Assembly: GCA_026874595.1 (NCBI GenBank)
Contig: CM049310.1
Span: forward strand, 22,048,058-22,112,057
Direction of reading: 5' to 3'
DNA length: 64,000 nucleotides
Origin: Sipunculus nudus
Lineage: Eukaryota > Annelida > Sipuncula > Golfingiida > Sipunculidae
Part shown: in pieces, positions 47,553-60,638 of the stretch
Position numbering within the stretch: the first letter of the stretch is position 1
Layout: the number at the start of each line of letters is the position of its first letter
Translations under genes and position numbers: made by a program
Notes under the pieces: generated by a model
Told to the model about the DNA's origin: nothing
Databases searched by the model: none
The model's input: the letters and a program-made list of their open reading frames with translations, nothing else

Positions 47553-49350
47553 CCTCTGAGAGTTACACACTTCACTTATTTCATGAGTCGATCAAGAAAT
47601 CCGCCCACATCCAAGTTCTCTCCTGTTGGCGGGCCAGCACGTGTTGTCTGCAATATATTGATCACATCGTTACAGCTAGAGGCCAAGGCTAACTAGAAGG
47701 CTCCAGTTCTACAAATATCTCATTCCGTGTAGAATTTTCTGCTTAATCATTTGTAAAGGGACCGAAGTGTGAAATTACAATGCAAGGTCAGCATTCAACA
47801 AACACATGAAAGACTGTAGAAATTGCAACATGGAAAGGATTAATGTACGATAGGGTGATGTTCGATTAAAAAAGTTAAATTGTCTGGAGGATTACTATGA
47901 AAGTAGTCATCATATTGTGAAATTTTTTAACTACTATTCAGGGTATAACATGACAGTACGCCCGCCTGTATTATATATGTTGTAACAAACTATTTGACAG
48001 TGCTGACTTTATAGTTAAGTCATTAGGGTTTATGACAAAATGTTAGCGAAGATTTAGATGTTTAAATAGATTTGATTGAAAGCGACATGAATGTTAACAT
48101 TGTTAAACATTACTATCATCATTGAGTGTACACTGTTAGGAGTTCTCCCCGGTAGATATAACTATTTAATCTGCCCTGTTTCATACCATTGTCTTGATTT
48201 GAAGCTCACTTGCTTCAAATCAAAGTTGAAAACCAATGTGTTTAAATATATGCATACCTGTCTTGACATTGAATGTCTATGGCTTTTGTTTATATCATAT
48301 TGTGTTATGTTTCAATTATCTTTGCTATTTTATGTAATGCGGCTTGAGTGGTATTAATACTGGATATTTTACGCAATATAAAGATGTGCTTATGCTTTAT
48401 CAGTTTACATTAGCAAAAGAAAAATAAAGTCTAATCGACGATAAACATTTCATGTTGGAAAAGTTAAACGATTAGAAAGAAAGCGTAAACAACATGAATA
48501 TATATTAAAAGTGAGACATATCAGTGAGAATAAATCAAACGGTCATGTTAAATCGCTATATTGAATAAGAAGGATTTTTTATGTGTTATCCAGGGTCATA
48601 TTGTCTTGGATGTTTTCCGCCCTAATTAATTCAAAAGATATAATTCTTTTTATCAAAGGAGATCAAAGGCATCAACATAATGGGCAAAACACGTAGTGTC
48701 TGTGGGGAGGTGTCAGTGCTCACGGTGAGGCGAGGGACCAGTCTAGTAGTTGACAGTCTCTCAATCCATGGAGGATTCATGTCTCACAGGCTGTCAGCTA
48801 TATTTCTTTAAACAAGATTACATATGTATAAGTGGACCCCATTCCCCTTCAAATGTCCAAGGGTAACAACTAAAAATATTGAAATATTCTGGGGCCAGTG
48901 TTTTAACTACCGAGGTCATATTCGTTGTTTGTATACAGATTTCACGACAATATATCAATAAAACGTATAGAAATAAATAATGGATGTTCGGTACACATAT
49001 TTCGGTATTTTAATCATTTCCTATAAAATGAAAATATAACATTCGAAACACAGAGAATTGTTTTGAAAGAATATTACAGATGAATAATACTAAGTTATTA
49101 TATTTACTCTTTTGCTTGGTGCAATAGTTTCGAAATCTCTGAGTTATACCCGTATAAAAGTTGATGTTGTTTTGAATTTTCGTCCACAATTTTCAAATAA
49201 TTGTTTAAAGTAGATTGTTGTGAACAGTTAGATAATATTTTAATCATGGTCATGGGTTTGCAAGGACTACTCATGCACACAATACTGGATTCCATCAAAC
49301 AGAACATCTCATGATCGAGAGTGATGTTCAAATGAAAGTATTACTTTTTA
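47553..49350. other. Intergenic, nothing recognised
   Basis: AT-rich. The minus-strand frame 49331-49104 looks somewhat protein-like at its C-terminal end (YNSEISKLLHQAKE) but has no family that I know. Confidence 0.35.
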
Positions 49351-49354
49351 ACTG

Positions 49355-50310
49355 CTCTTTTTGACCCTAAGCACCAGCTTTGAGGAATTTGCCACCCCCA
49401 ACCAGCAACATCACCCCATCATGGTGATCCATGCTCTTTTTTACCCTAAGCAGCAGCTTTGGGGATTTGCCACCCCCAACCAGCACCATCACCCCATCAC
49501 CATGCTCCGTGCATTTTTTTTACCCTAATCACCAGTTTTTGGAAATTTGCCACCCCCATCCAGCCCCATCCCCTCATCACCGTGCTCTTTTTTTTTACAC
49601 TAAGCACCAGCTTTGTAAACCCTACCCGGCCCTATCACCCCATCACCGTGATCCGTGCTCTTCTTTTAATCTAAGCACTAGCTCTTGGGAATTTGCCACG
49701 TCCTCCCAGCCCAATAACCCCATCACCGTTATTCGTGCTCTTTTTTTACCCTAACCACCAGCTCTTGGAAATTGGCCACCCCAACCAGCCCAATCACCGT
49801 GCTCCGTGCTTCTTTTTTTACCCTAAGCACCAGCTTTGGGGAACTTACCGACCCCACCCAGCCCCATCACCCCATCACCGTGCTCTTTTTGACCCTAAAC
49901 ACCAGCTTTGGGGAATTTACCAACCCTAAACGGCCCATGACCCCATCACCATGATACGTGCTCTTTTTTTACCCTAAGCACCAGCTCTTTGAAATTTGCC
50001 ACCCCCTCCCAGCCCAATCACCCCATCTTATACGTGCTCTTTTTTACATTGAGCACCAACTCTTGGGAATTGGCCACCCCAACCTGCCCCATCACCCATC
50101 ATCATGCTCCAGCTCTTGGGAATTGGCCACTCCAACCAGCCCCATCACCCCATCACCGTGCTCTTTTTTTACCCTAAGCACAAGCTTTGGGGAATTGGCC
50201 ACCCCCACACAGCCCCATCACCCCATCACCGCGCTGCGTGCTTTTTTTTTAACCTTAGCATCATTTTTGGGAAATTTGCCACTTCCACCCAGTCCCACCT
50301 CCCCACCAAG
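49355..50310. repeat. Long imperfect minisatellite, about 13 units of 50-85 bp
   Basis: The unit reads CCCTAAGCACCAGCTTTGGG GAATTTGCCACCCCCAACCA GCCCCATCACCCCATCACCG TGCTCCGTGCTCTTTTTT. GAATTTGCCAC-type phrases recur at about 49385, 49462, 49546, 49688, 49768, 49912, 49990, 50070, 50118, 50191 and 50268, with further degenerate units. The array is C- and T-rich on the plus strand. All open frames here (Pro/His/Thr/Ser-rich) are products of the repeat. Confidence 0.9.
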
Positions 50311-51180
50311 ATCCGGTCGTAGAAGTACGCACGCATGCTGACCCCACCAACGACCTGCCATTCGTACGTGGCACTCGATTCATGAGCAATAAAGCTTTGC
50401 TCACGCCTTGCTGCTACAATTCCTCATTAGGTATGTTGATTGATCACACGCCCCATCTGATAAACCCCAGATTCGTCCCAAAGTTGTGCTACTTATGCTA
50501 CTCAAGATAAAACTGCATGACGTGGACGGTTGGTATCACGATGGAAGAGTCACGGAATATGTTTCAATATTGCATGAATATCGTCATGGGAAAAAGTGGT
50601 TCAGGGGTCAGAATTGGAATGTTATGTAAATTAAATTGAATTTTTAAACCTTTTCTGATTATCTGTTTTGGGAAAAGACCCCAATTTTATATTACATCGT
50701 AATTCAGGAACTAATAAGCTTGAAACAGATCGTATTTGTATGGACGATGTTATCTGGATATTGTCTTGCATTCTAAGCAGCATTACAATAAGTTATTCCC
50801 TGAGGGCAGGGTCTACGGTCGGCACTTGGACGGGTTTAGCTTTAGATACCCAAAGGAAATAGAATATCTTAACCATTTGTGGCTAGACATTTACGAGCTC
50901 AGAAGCAGACAAAATATTGAAATAGTTCTACACAGAATTTATGCCAGTCGTGGGATTTTAGTCTAGGATCATCAGCTTGGAACCCAAACACTGTTATCAA
51001 CTAGGCTCTACTATTCATCAAAACCTTGTACTTTTTCATTGGTTAGTAAAAATTGTTATTTAAAGTTAAAACTTTAACCAATGTGAGCGTATATGTGTGG
51101 AAAATCGCTCGTACTAGTAGTTTGCAACTCAATTTGTAAACCCAATGTACTGCAGGTCAACATGCGTATGTGCGTATGTG
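50311..51180. other. Intergenic; one protein-like patch of unknown origin
   Basis: A plus-strand frame at 50736-50966 reads ...RYPKEIEYLNHLWLDIYELR and on. It has even amino-acid usage and may be a transposon fragment, but I cannot place it in a family. The rest is featureless. Confidence 0.25.
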
Positions 51181-51181
51181 C

Positions 51182-51182
<1 letters not shown>

Positions 51183-51229
<47 letters not shown>
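51183..51229. repeat. (TA)n microsatellite
   Basis: Pure TA repeat preceded by GTATGTGCGTATGTGCG. Confidence 0.95.
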
Positions 51230-51231
<2 letters not shown>

Positions 51232-53020
51232 GAGAATCGTCAAAATAGCGGGATTCACGCACATATGGTCTGCATGGGCTGATTGTTGTCAAAATGACTA
51301 AAATAGAGCGTGTTTTGTGTTGCATATACTAGGCAAGGGGGTGGGTGGGTGGGGGGAAGGTCTGCCATGTCTATGTATAAACAACAGGCGTCTGTCACTT
51401 CACGTATATAACCAAGATTGGGTACTGCGCATTTGTGTACTAAAATATGTCTTTGCATCATCTCTAATCAGGTGTAACTATGATGTGTGTCTTGCAAAAT
51501 AATAAACCAATGTCAATCTAAAAAAATATAATTAAAAAAAGATAGAAATTGAGAAATTTTAGGTGACGACTACAGCCTTTCCTAGCTGTCCAAACTCTTT
51601 GAGCTTGATTAGCACACCAAATACAATAATAATTAGTTCATCGATCTCACAGAAATCTGGCCTTTTATTATTAAGAGTGTTAACATAAGTCCTGTAATCC
51701 AGAGAATATAGGTCATGGAAACCTAGTTTTGAATTTCCAAAGAGGACCTTACCGGGCATGTCATACTGCACGTGGTACCACCAGTCTGCAGTAGCAGGTA
51801 ACATATTCCAAGATCGAATAGCGTCCTGGATTATGGAAATTCATCGACCAGAGTCTAAGATATTTTGTAAGAATCGTTACAGACAGGAGTCTCATATTCA
51901 GGGGGGCTTTGACGTATGCTTAATTCAAATTAATCGGAGTATATATGTCACAAAAATAAAATTTCCACAGAATGTAAAAATTTGATTTTGTCAGAATGTA
52001 AAGTGTGAATCACCTGTGTCTTATGGTTAGATTTTATTCCCTGCTGAAGTTAAGACTTGTGACTATATAAGCCTTATGGCGATATGTGCCCCAGTCGTTA
52101 AGGGCCAGGCGGCCGGATAGATCGATTTACAGGCATGCGACGGGCTAAGGGCGTATCTATAGCTGAGAAGTAACAATAGCTCAGAATAACTTACAGTTAA
52201 CTGAGCTGAAAAGAATCAACCTGCATAAATAATTTAAAAATCTGAAAATTTTATCGTAAGTTACTTATAAAATAGAAAAAAAGTCCCTTGACGAAGCTGG
52301 ATATCTGATAGCGTGTAACGGCCAGACCCTTGCTGGTAGAAAGATCAACTGTTTGGACAAAACAGTTTTTTTTTTTACAAAACTGTGATAAATAGATTTT
52401 AGTAAAGTGCAGACCTCTTCATGAAACAAAAATGTAGACGCTATTATTTCATTTAAGGATTTAAACGATAAAAATAACTTTGTGCATTCACATAGAACTA
52501 CACTTAAGACACATCTCGTACAATAATAATAAAATGTCTATAAACTATACCTATGAAAAAAAAAATACGTCAAAATTAGCAATATAGTGTCTGTTCATAT
52601 TTCCTACATCATCAATATAAATCTTTATAACTTCAGATGAATCATAAAACAACTTACACGAGCAGACATCGGCTGAGTTCAAACATTAACTATATGGTGG
52701 TTTATAATTATAGGTATATCGTAAAACGGATGGTATCGGCGTCATCTATTGTTTAGCTAGAGTCACATGTTATTTACTCATGCACGCGCTGTCTGAGATT
52801 GGTTCCAATTATACGGGTCGTAATGTTAGATGCCTGATAAGCCGGTCCGCTGGTCAAATGGGGAATGGTTTGACCAAACAGACGGGTTTCAGGAACCTTT
52901 GTAGTTCAGCCTAGCTCAGTCTTAGCGGTCGTCATTTATTATTAATGAGTCCCAAAAGCCTAATATATATCGTTAAGATACATAATATAATATCATGTAT
53001 ATTATCACAGCACATTTTTA
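51230..53020. other. Intergenic, nothing recognised
   Basis: Open frames near 51559-51985 on both strands have some protein-like texture but no recognisable domain. Confidence 0.35.
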
Positions 53021-53027
53021 TTCGCCC

Positions 53028-53340
53028 GTCTATGACGGGACGTGTTAGGGTATACCCGTAAACCGTCCGTCCGTCGTGCCGTTCGTCCGTCTGTTAACTT
53101 TTAGTGTCGCCGCGAAAACTTACAGGGGCTTTGATGAATTTTCACGAAACTCACCATAACTACTCACAAATAGATTATCTCGCCCGAGTTAGATCAGGGT
53201 AAAATCCATGCAAATATTTATTGAATAACATAAGAGGTTACTAGATTACTAGACAGGTGGCACCATTGTGATCGAATTCCCCAAAAACATCTTATGGATT
53301 TTCATGAAACTCATTTTACATTTTTACCAATTTATTTCTC
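53028..53340 (+). repeat. Dispersed repeat F (CGTCCGTC head with tandem unit)
   Basis: TTCGCCCGTCTATGACGGGA CGTGTTAGGGTATACCCGTA is followed by CCGTCCGTCCGTCGTGCCGT and then by two diverged units carrying TTTTCACGAAACTCA (about 53140) and TTTTCATGAAACTCA (about 53297). The head style is like family B, but the units differ. No coding capacity. Confidence 0.5.
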
Positions 53341-53649
53341 ACCTTAATTAAATTCTCAGCAGATTTACGCATATTTAATTAAACCTGCCTGGTAAAAGGT
53401 TACCAGGCTGCTTTGTATAGGCTAATTCGTAGTGTCGTATCTACATCTTCTATATAATTAATATGGAGTTTGTTTTTTCTAGACCACGTTTTTCCTGCTT
53501 TCGTTCTGATTTGACTCTCAAAATTCGGCAGACGTATCGGTGGTGTGCTCTTCTAGGACTTTTTTTATTATTTTTCGGGATTTGCCCTAATAAGCTGAAA
53601 ATTATTATTTAAATATTTCCCCATTAGGTGCCCCTTTTTCTTTTGTGTT

Positions 53650-54840
53650 GCAAGGTCCTCCACGCCTGTGACGCTTTTTCAGGAGGCGCCTCGGGGATCA
53701 TTGGCCTGTTAAGACCGTGGCTAGCGCGCATGTCCTGCCAAAGGCATTTCATTGCAGTACGCGGTCACGCGGGTCCACTTTTATCCCCATTGATCCCCCA
53801 TATCCAATGTAACGCCTCTAAATGTTTTAATCCAAAGACCACATGACTCCGCTTTCAATGCAAGGGCTTTTTAGTTTGGTCAACACTGGGCCCTGAGTCC
53901 ACTGATATGACAACCGTTTGAAAAATTTTTTAAGGAATACAGGTATGTTGATTTTTATAAATTCAAATATATCTTTCCATGGATTCAAAAGTTCGCCAAG
54001 TCATGTGGTTTATAAAGTTTTTTTTATTCTAAAAGAAGCCCCACAACTTTATTTTCATTCAGGGTGGGGGGGGATTGGGGTCTGAAGATGGTTGAGGGGG
54101 GGGGGTTCACATTTATTTGTTCACCTTGCGAGTGGCAGAACAAATAAATACGAATTGGTGGCTTCCACACGGGGAAAAGGAATGGTCCTTTGTCATAATG
54201 GTTAATAAGAAAATATATATATTATGGTGTTTCGTATGGACTATTGATGTGTCTTATCCCTAACCCTTTACAAATGTTCAGCAAAACATTTTTCGCCTTC
54301 ACGCTTTTTCAGGAGGCGACCTGTAATTCCATTATATCGCCTGTTAAGGAATTTTACTTTGTCAAAAGACAGTAAAGATTTTAAATTCAAGCACGGAACA
54401 CATGTCGACATGAATCTTTTAATAGGGAGTACTTTTCCCTTGAGTGGACACAAAGAGCTGAAACCCTTTACACGATCACCATTTTAGAGGTTTTCAGATA
54501 TGTTCATTTTTATTCATTCAGAAGTATCTTTCCATGATTACCATAGTTTTAATATTTCGGCCAATTTACGAGCTGTTTGATAAGTTTTTTTTCATAAGGA
54601 AGCCCGGGGGGGGGGGGGGGGGATTGCACACACTTGTAAGGGTACTCAATCGCTTGGGGACTTTGAAACCCCAGCCAGAATCTACTAATCAGTCGTTCGT
54701 TCATACGTGCACGCTTCATGTAAAACATTGTCATGGTTAAGAAACACGAGGTCACCAAGTGAGTGGCAGAACAACGGCATACGAATTGCATAGTCAGGGA
54801 CAAAGGAATAGCCCCTTTTAATTATTCCTTTGTGGAATTG
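53650..54840. repeat. Diverged tandem duplication of a ~630-bp unit
   Basis: ACGCTTTTTCAGGAGGCG occurs at 53671 and 54301 (offset 630) and GAGTGGCAGAACAA at 54130 and 54761 (offset 631). Between them the phrases ATATCTTTCCATG, ATAAGTTTTTTTT and a poly-G tract (54097-54105 in the first unit, about 54605-54621 in the second) also correspond. The two copies are well diverged, so the duplication is old. Content is non-coding. Confidence 0.65.
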
Positions 54841-57380
54841 TGATTATGGCACTAAAGAAAAAATAAATTATGATGATTCCGATCACCTCCAAAAATGTAA
54901 TGGATTATGTATGCAGCTTTACTCTACCACTCTACAAATTTTCAGCAAAATCTGTATGTTACATTTTGCGTTAATTTTCTGAAAGACAATGCAACGTACC
55001 AAGGCTGAAGTGGTGTCTTTTCTAAATGCTTTCATCGAAATATATCAACCTGCTTTCTTTTTATCTGGGAGGGTTGCCAATTTTACATCAGACCTGCTTA
55101 TTCCATGATAATTTAAAGAACTTAAACCAACAATTTAATGCTGTTGGAATATATTTTTCTTGGTCTATCTTTTTTATATTGGCAGCTATACGTTTCGCAT
55201 ACAAGTGACTTCAACGACATATGCTTGTGTTTATAAATAACGCATGTGTCTGTTAACATGCCTTAGACCATACCCTTAACTGACTACACTGAATAAATAT
55301 TGTATTATTATATTAATACAAAGCATCTTTCATACATCTTACGATATTTCCCAAACAATGAAGCTGACGGACCTATGTTGTTTATCGGAAAAAAAACTTC
55401 TTACTTAAAAATTTGTACAACCTGTATATTCTCTTTCCCAAATTAATTTTTGTGAGATTTCTGGAATAAATAATTTTTCTTTCTATGTTGATATTTTGGG
55501 GGAGGGTGTTCCTGAAGAATTCCAGCAATGGTAATTTTTTATATCATATAAGTGAAACGCATGACAAAAGTTCCTGCAAAAACCTATAAAAACTACAAAA
55601 TATGCATCAGATAGAGCCGTGGTTTTTCCACGGGTGCTGCTAGTAATTAATATAATACCTAACCTGAGTTCAATTCCTAGCAAAATCTATGCATATTAAA
55701 TGTGGTCAGAGGTCACTAGATACTCGAAGGGCGTATTATGCACCATGTTTCGGTGCTCGTGTTTAATTATTTTACCTGTTTAAAATGTAAACAACAATCC
55801 CTTGATAAAAATATATGGTAGACAAGTTTACAAAACGATTGGTAAACCCTTAGATAAATGGGTTCCAAGAATTAAATGTAAATCCTTTCAATTTTCAAAA
55901 TGAAACGGTAAATACCTAGTTCTTTTTTAACATACCGAGGGATGTCCCATGGGCCCTTAACTCCGGACGTCAAGGGTGTTGTGTACATGTCATGTCATGG
56001 ATTCTGAAGATTAATATAGATCGTTTATTTCTTGTCCATATCTTTGTCCGAGTGATCAGATGATGAAATTCCCGTTGTGAATGTCCTGAATGCGCATCCC
56101 GGCCGTTTGTCATTTGAGAAGCATGTATGTATATACAGATCGAGTTTTTAATCGAAATCGAGGGGCCTAAATTAAAGGACCCTTTACCGGCCAGGAATTC
56201 TCTCAAGGGCCTTATGATATGTTTGGAAATGTAGGTCTCACTTAAATTTATTTTAGCCTAGGAATTTCCAATAAAGTTAAAGAAAAGCTCAAAAATGATT
56301 TAGTCACGTGATCTACGAAACGTAAATAAAGAGTTTCTTTTAGTGAGTGATTGAAAGGGGCCCTAGAAAGACTAGAAAGTACTTGAAAATGAAAAAAAAA
56401 TCTCTTTTAGCTTTTATGGCTTGCAACTATATAGCTATCCTTAGGACGACTCAAAAGAGGCCCGGCTCGGGCTTTGTCTCCTATAGGGCCAAATTATATG
56501 CTCGTTAGGCCTAATGCGGAACTTGTTTTTTTTTTCTCTTTGGTGTTGGCTTATAGTTTTAATCAGATGTGATCGGAAGGGCCTATAAGGACTCAGGGCC
56601 CAAACGTTTCTAAGGCACAAGAACAGGCTTGACGATGAGGTCTCAAATTTAAATCTCTCAAATATTTTAAATAGCATTAGCTAGTTTATACATATATGTT
56701 TTAACCCGTAGGGTCCAAAAGGACTGAATGGGCGAAGAATTCTTAAGGCCCAATAGAAGAAATGGAAATGTACAAATTCCTGAGTGATGGAAGATCATGG
56801 ACAAATATATGTATATATATATATATACATAATCATTGATTATCAACTTACCATGAACCTATATATCTTCCTATATTTGTGACAAACCAGGAATGGATGC
56901 GTGTATCAAATATTCAAATTCATACGAGTAAATATATAGGTCTGGTTTCATTTATTTTAAACGTCTTTATTTTACATGGCGAATTTTTCCAGAAACTTTG
57001 GTAGTTTTTGCGGAATATGATGCAAGCTGATATATGTGTACCTTGAGCTATTGAATATAAAAAATTGAAAGGTTTTTAAGGAACCATAGTTGTCCTCACA
57101 GTCTATACAGCTTCCACTGCTGATCTAACACCTGTCAAAAATGTAACAATCTAACGCATCTGCACTCGCTTTGGCTGCGGCGGCACTATTTTAATTATTT
57201 TAACCCCTCATTATGTTCCTATAAATATGTTTTTATTCTTCCAAGTTTCAATTGGATTTTTCGTTGTTGTGACAGTACATATATATATAGAATGAGAGGC
57301 ACAGATGTAGTGTGGTGGGTAACCTTTTGTAGGTTGCTTGCTTTGAGGTTATATAGGGATGCCTGCAAAGACCTCCATTC
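54841..57380. other. Intergenic, nothing recognised
   Basis: No gene or RNA. Around 56450-56760 the words AGGGCCC / GGGCCTATAAGGACT / GGGTCCAAAAGGACT recur, suggesting a decayed repeat. Confidence 0.35.
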
Positions 57381-57383
57381 CCA

Positions 57384-57423
<40 letters not shown>
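57384..57423. repeat. (CT)n(CA)n microsatellite
   Basis: CT repeat followed directly by a CA repeat. Confidence 0.95.
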
Positions 57424-57474
57424 ATTTCTAAATATAAATAATGTCTTTTGTGGTCGATCAAGAAACCAATGCCG

Positions 57475-57494
57475 GGGGGGGGGGGGGGGGGGGC
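57475..57494. repeat. poly-G tract
   Basis: A run of about 20 G. Confidence 0.95.
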
Positions 57495-57985
57495 ACGTAT
57501 CTAGATTATGCACGCCCTTGTAAATGGACATGCATTCATACTGCCCTCTTAAGTTTTGCATGTCCATTGCCATATCCATGCAGGTTACTAAATGAGAGGA
57601 ATGCAGTTATATAGCACCAAATAACGAAAGTCCATCCCAAAACCTTTTTCCGCATTTTTTGGCAAAAATTATTTCAAGAATATTCTTTTAAAACTTCCCT
57701 TTGGTCTAAATTAAGTAGATATTCAGATATTCCGCCGATTTGTGTAAAGTAGTAACATATCATGTAAAAGGTATTTACTTTGCGACTCGTTTGCGTTATT
57801 TATGCTGCTGGACCGTGGATGGCGTCTTCCCGACACTGCTGAACGACATAATATATCTTACGGATCTGATTAAAAGACTACACAACAGGCCAACTGATAT
57901 AAATGCAAAAGCATTATATATCTGTTTAATATATATTATGTATGTTCTGCACCTCCTTGCAAACAGCTGGAACACCGTTGAAACG

Positions 57986-57988
<3 letters not shown>
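57495..57988. other. Intergenic next to the large inverted repeat
   Basis: A plus-strand frame 57740-58090 reads as normal protein up to the TA tract (CKVVTYHVKGIYFATRLRYL and on) but matches nothing that I know. Confidence 0.3.

Positions 57989-58024
<36 letters not shown>
57989..58024. repeat. (TA)n microsatellite
   Basis: Pure TA repeat at the outer edge of the left inverted-repeat arm. Confidence 0.95.
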
Positions 58025-58026
<2 letters not shown>

Positions 58027-59040
58027 TTATTTATTTATTTATACTATATATTTAAATGATATTCGATTATATCCATTTTACTCCGTCTAGGTTTCTGAAA
58101 TATTTCAAGGAAGCGAAGTATATCAAGTCGTTGTATGCAGGTCATATACAGAACTTTCATTTTTAGATTGGTGCTTAAAGTCTGTTGACAGCGTTTGATG
58201 TTATAACATTGGACCTGTCATAATGTTAATAAAAAAAATATTGCCTTTGCCAAATTGCAAACAAGAGGAACAAATACCAAATAGCCTAATTTTAAGTGTT
58301 TGAGAATGGGACAGGATTTTAATGTTCATAATTGATCTAAAAATTAGATATAATATAACGCATAGTGTAGTGGATCGTTAAAAACATTTAATGCATATAC
58401 AACCATTGATATGATATGTGGGTAGCAGAACAGCCCACAACCCATTTTGTGCGGTACGTATAATTTTTATTTTTAACTAAACAAATCCAAAAAAAAAAAT
58501 ATATCAAAGACTATAACTCATGGACATGCGATTAATATAGGAAAGAGGAATACAAAATTTTAATACGTCTTTTGTTCATATGTCAGGCTGAATTGGGGGT
58601 AATAGTTCATGTACTTGTAACTCGTCCTACTACTGTTGACAGCATGAAGTTTAACCTATGGGATCAAGCACTTTGTTTCATAATCAATATAGGAATCACG
58701 AACCTCTCCTTATGGGTTTCTCTGTATTACAGACACCTCTATAAGTGACACTTAAGGTTCATATTCATTAGCAATAATATGTGTTTTGTCTCACGTTATG
58801 GCTGTAAGTTGGGCTGTACGGCCACCAGGTGGCGTGATAGCTGTGTTTGTTTTTCATCATTCATCGCGCACGTTGCAAGCCTTTTTCCACTTGCGTAACG
58901 GAGTAAGCAAACGGTTTTACAACGAAATATTGAAAGATACCGTAATATTTTAAGGAAACTACACTTTTTTTTATATTTACTTAATATATCTAATACGTGA
59001 AATGTAAATAGGTCCACTCTTCACGGATTTTAATTTCACA
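58021..59040 (+). repeat. Left arm of a large diverged inverted repeat
   Basis: Matching pairs with the right arm (inverted) in collinear order: TAGGTTTCTGAAATATTTCA AGGAAGCGAA at 58089, CATATACAGAACTTTCATTT at 58143, CTGTTGACAGCGTTTGATGT at 58182, ATATTGCCTTTGCCAAATTG at 58238, TTAAGTGTTTGAGAA near 58291, AGTTGGGCTGTACGGCCACC near 58807, TGTGTTTGTTTTT near 58841, and GGAAACTACACTTTTT near 58953. The arm is non-coding. Confidence 0.8.
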
Positions 59041-59045
59041 ACAAA

Positions 59046-59572
<527 letters not shown>

Positions 59573-59634
<62 letters not shown>
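59573..59634. repeat. (TA)n microsatellite
   Basis: Pure TA repeat adjoining the TA-flanked mini-element. Confidence 0.95.
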
Positions 59635-59635
<1 letters not shown>

Positions 59636-59638
<3 letters not shown>

Positions 59639-59717
59639 TGAAACCTGTCTAAAGTAAGTTGTCCGTAATAGCCAGTTGTCTGCCTATGTCAGGTGTCCGT
59701 TAGACCAGTTTTCACTG
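59636..59717. mobile_element. 82-bp TA-flanked mini-element with mariner/pogo-type TIRs
   Basis: The left end CAGTGAAACCTGTCTAA and the right end read inverted, CAGTGAAAACTGGTCTAA, are near-identical. TA stands on both sides (59634-59635, 59718-59719), as for Tc1/mariner/pogo elements, which target TA. The interior is about 45 bp with no coding content. Confidence 0.65.
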
Positions 59718-59744
59718 TATATATTAGGGTGTGAGCTGATTGAA

Positions 59745-60636
59745 GTAGAGAGTTTAAAATCCACGAACAGGGGCTTCTAACGGGAACTGTTTACATTTCG
59801 CATACCAGGTATATATATAGAGTATATATGAAATACAGTGTAGTCTCCTTAAAGTATTACTATATCTGTCAAAATTTCGTTCTAATACCGATTGCTAAAT
59901 ACGTTACATAAGTAGAAAATAGCTTGCCCCTAGCGCGATCAACGACAAAAAAAAACAAACACAGCGCTCAGGCCACCTTGTGGTGGTACAGCCCAACTTT
60001 ACATATCAAGGATTTTCAAGTTTCTCTGGGTGTTTATTCTTTTATGTTTCTTCTCTTTTTTATAACAGATGCGTGTGCGTGACCAAGACATTTCCTCTGG
60101 TCACGAGGTCTTGTAATGGAAAACAGACACACCAACAGACTGTATTTTATCACACACAAAACCATGAGAACGCACAACTGGTGAACAGGAGATATTATGC
60201 CCGTAATAGTTTTCTGTCACAGATTGATCGCACGTCCATGCGTGATCATCTACACTGTGCGTTCATAAATCTAGTTCTTAGACAGATCAGTTTCGAATAT
60301 TATAAACCTGCCCAACAAATATCCTTTCTCAAACACTTACAGTTAGACTGTTTGTTAACTGTAACTCTTGTCCGAACCTTTTTTTCTCCACAAAATAGTT
60401 TCAGTTTGGCAAAGACAATATTTTTTCTTATCATCATTATAACAGGTTCCCTATAATAACACCATACGCTGACAACAGAATTTATTCACCTATATAAAAA
60501 TGAGAGTTCTGTGTATGATTGGTCGACAAAGATGTGATATATTTCGCTTCCTTGAAATATTTCAGAAACCTAAACACAAGCAATGATATATCGAATAGTA
60601 TTTAAATATATAGTATATATAAATAAATAAAGAAAT
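59745..60636 (-). repeat. Right arm of the large inverted repeat
   Basis: Read on the minus strand it follows the left arm in order, with many substitutions and indels (for example a longer left-arm segment at 58420-58700). The arm ends exactly where LTR family A begins (60639). The plus-strand open frame 59980-60456 (158 codons, the longest in the window, beginning with GTG) lies inside it and shows no domain; I regard it as fortuitous. Confidence 0.8.
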
Positions 60637-60638
60637 AT

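Noticed and set aside
49104-49331. 75-codon minus-strand frame ending in a helix-like segment
   Set aside because: No family, no splice or start context, AT-driven composition.
49431-50341. Several Pro/His/Thr-rich open frames of 60-127 codons
   Set aside because: All are by-products of the ~75-bp minisatellite.
59980-60456. Longest open frame in the window, 158 codons
   Set aside because: It begins with GTG, has no domain or signal, and lies in a non-coding inverted-repeat arm whose partner does not keep the frame.
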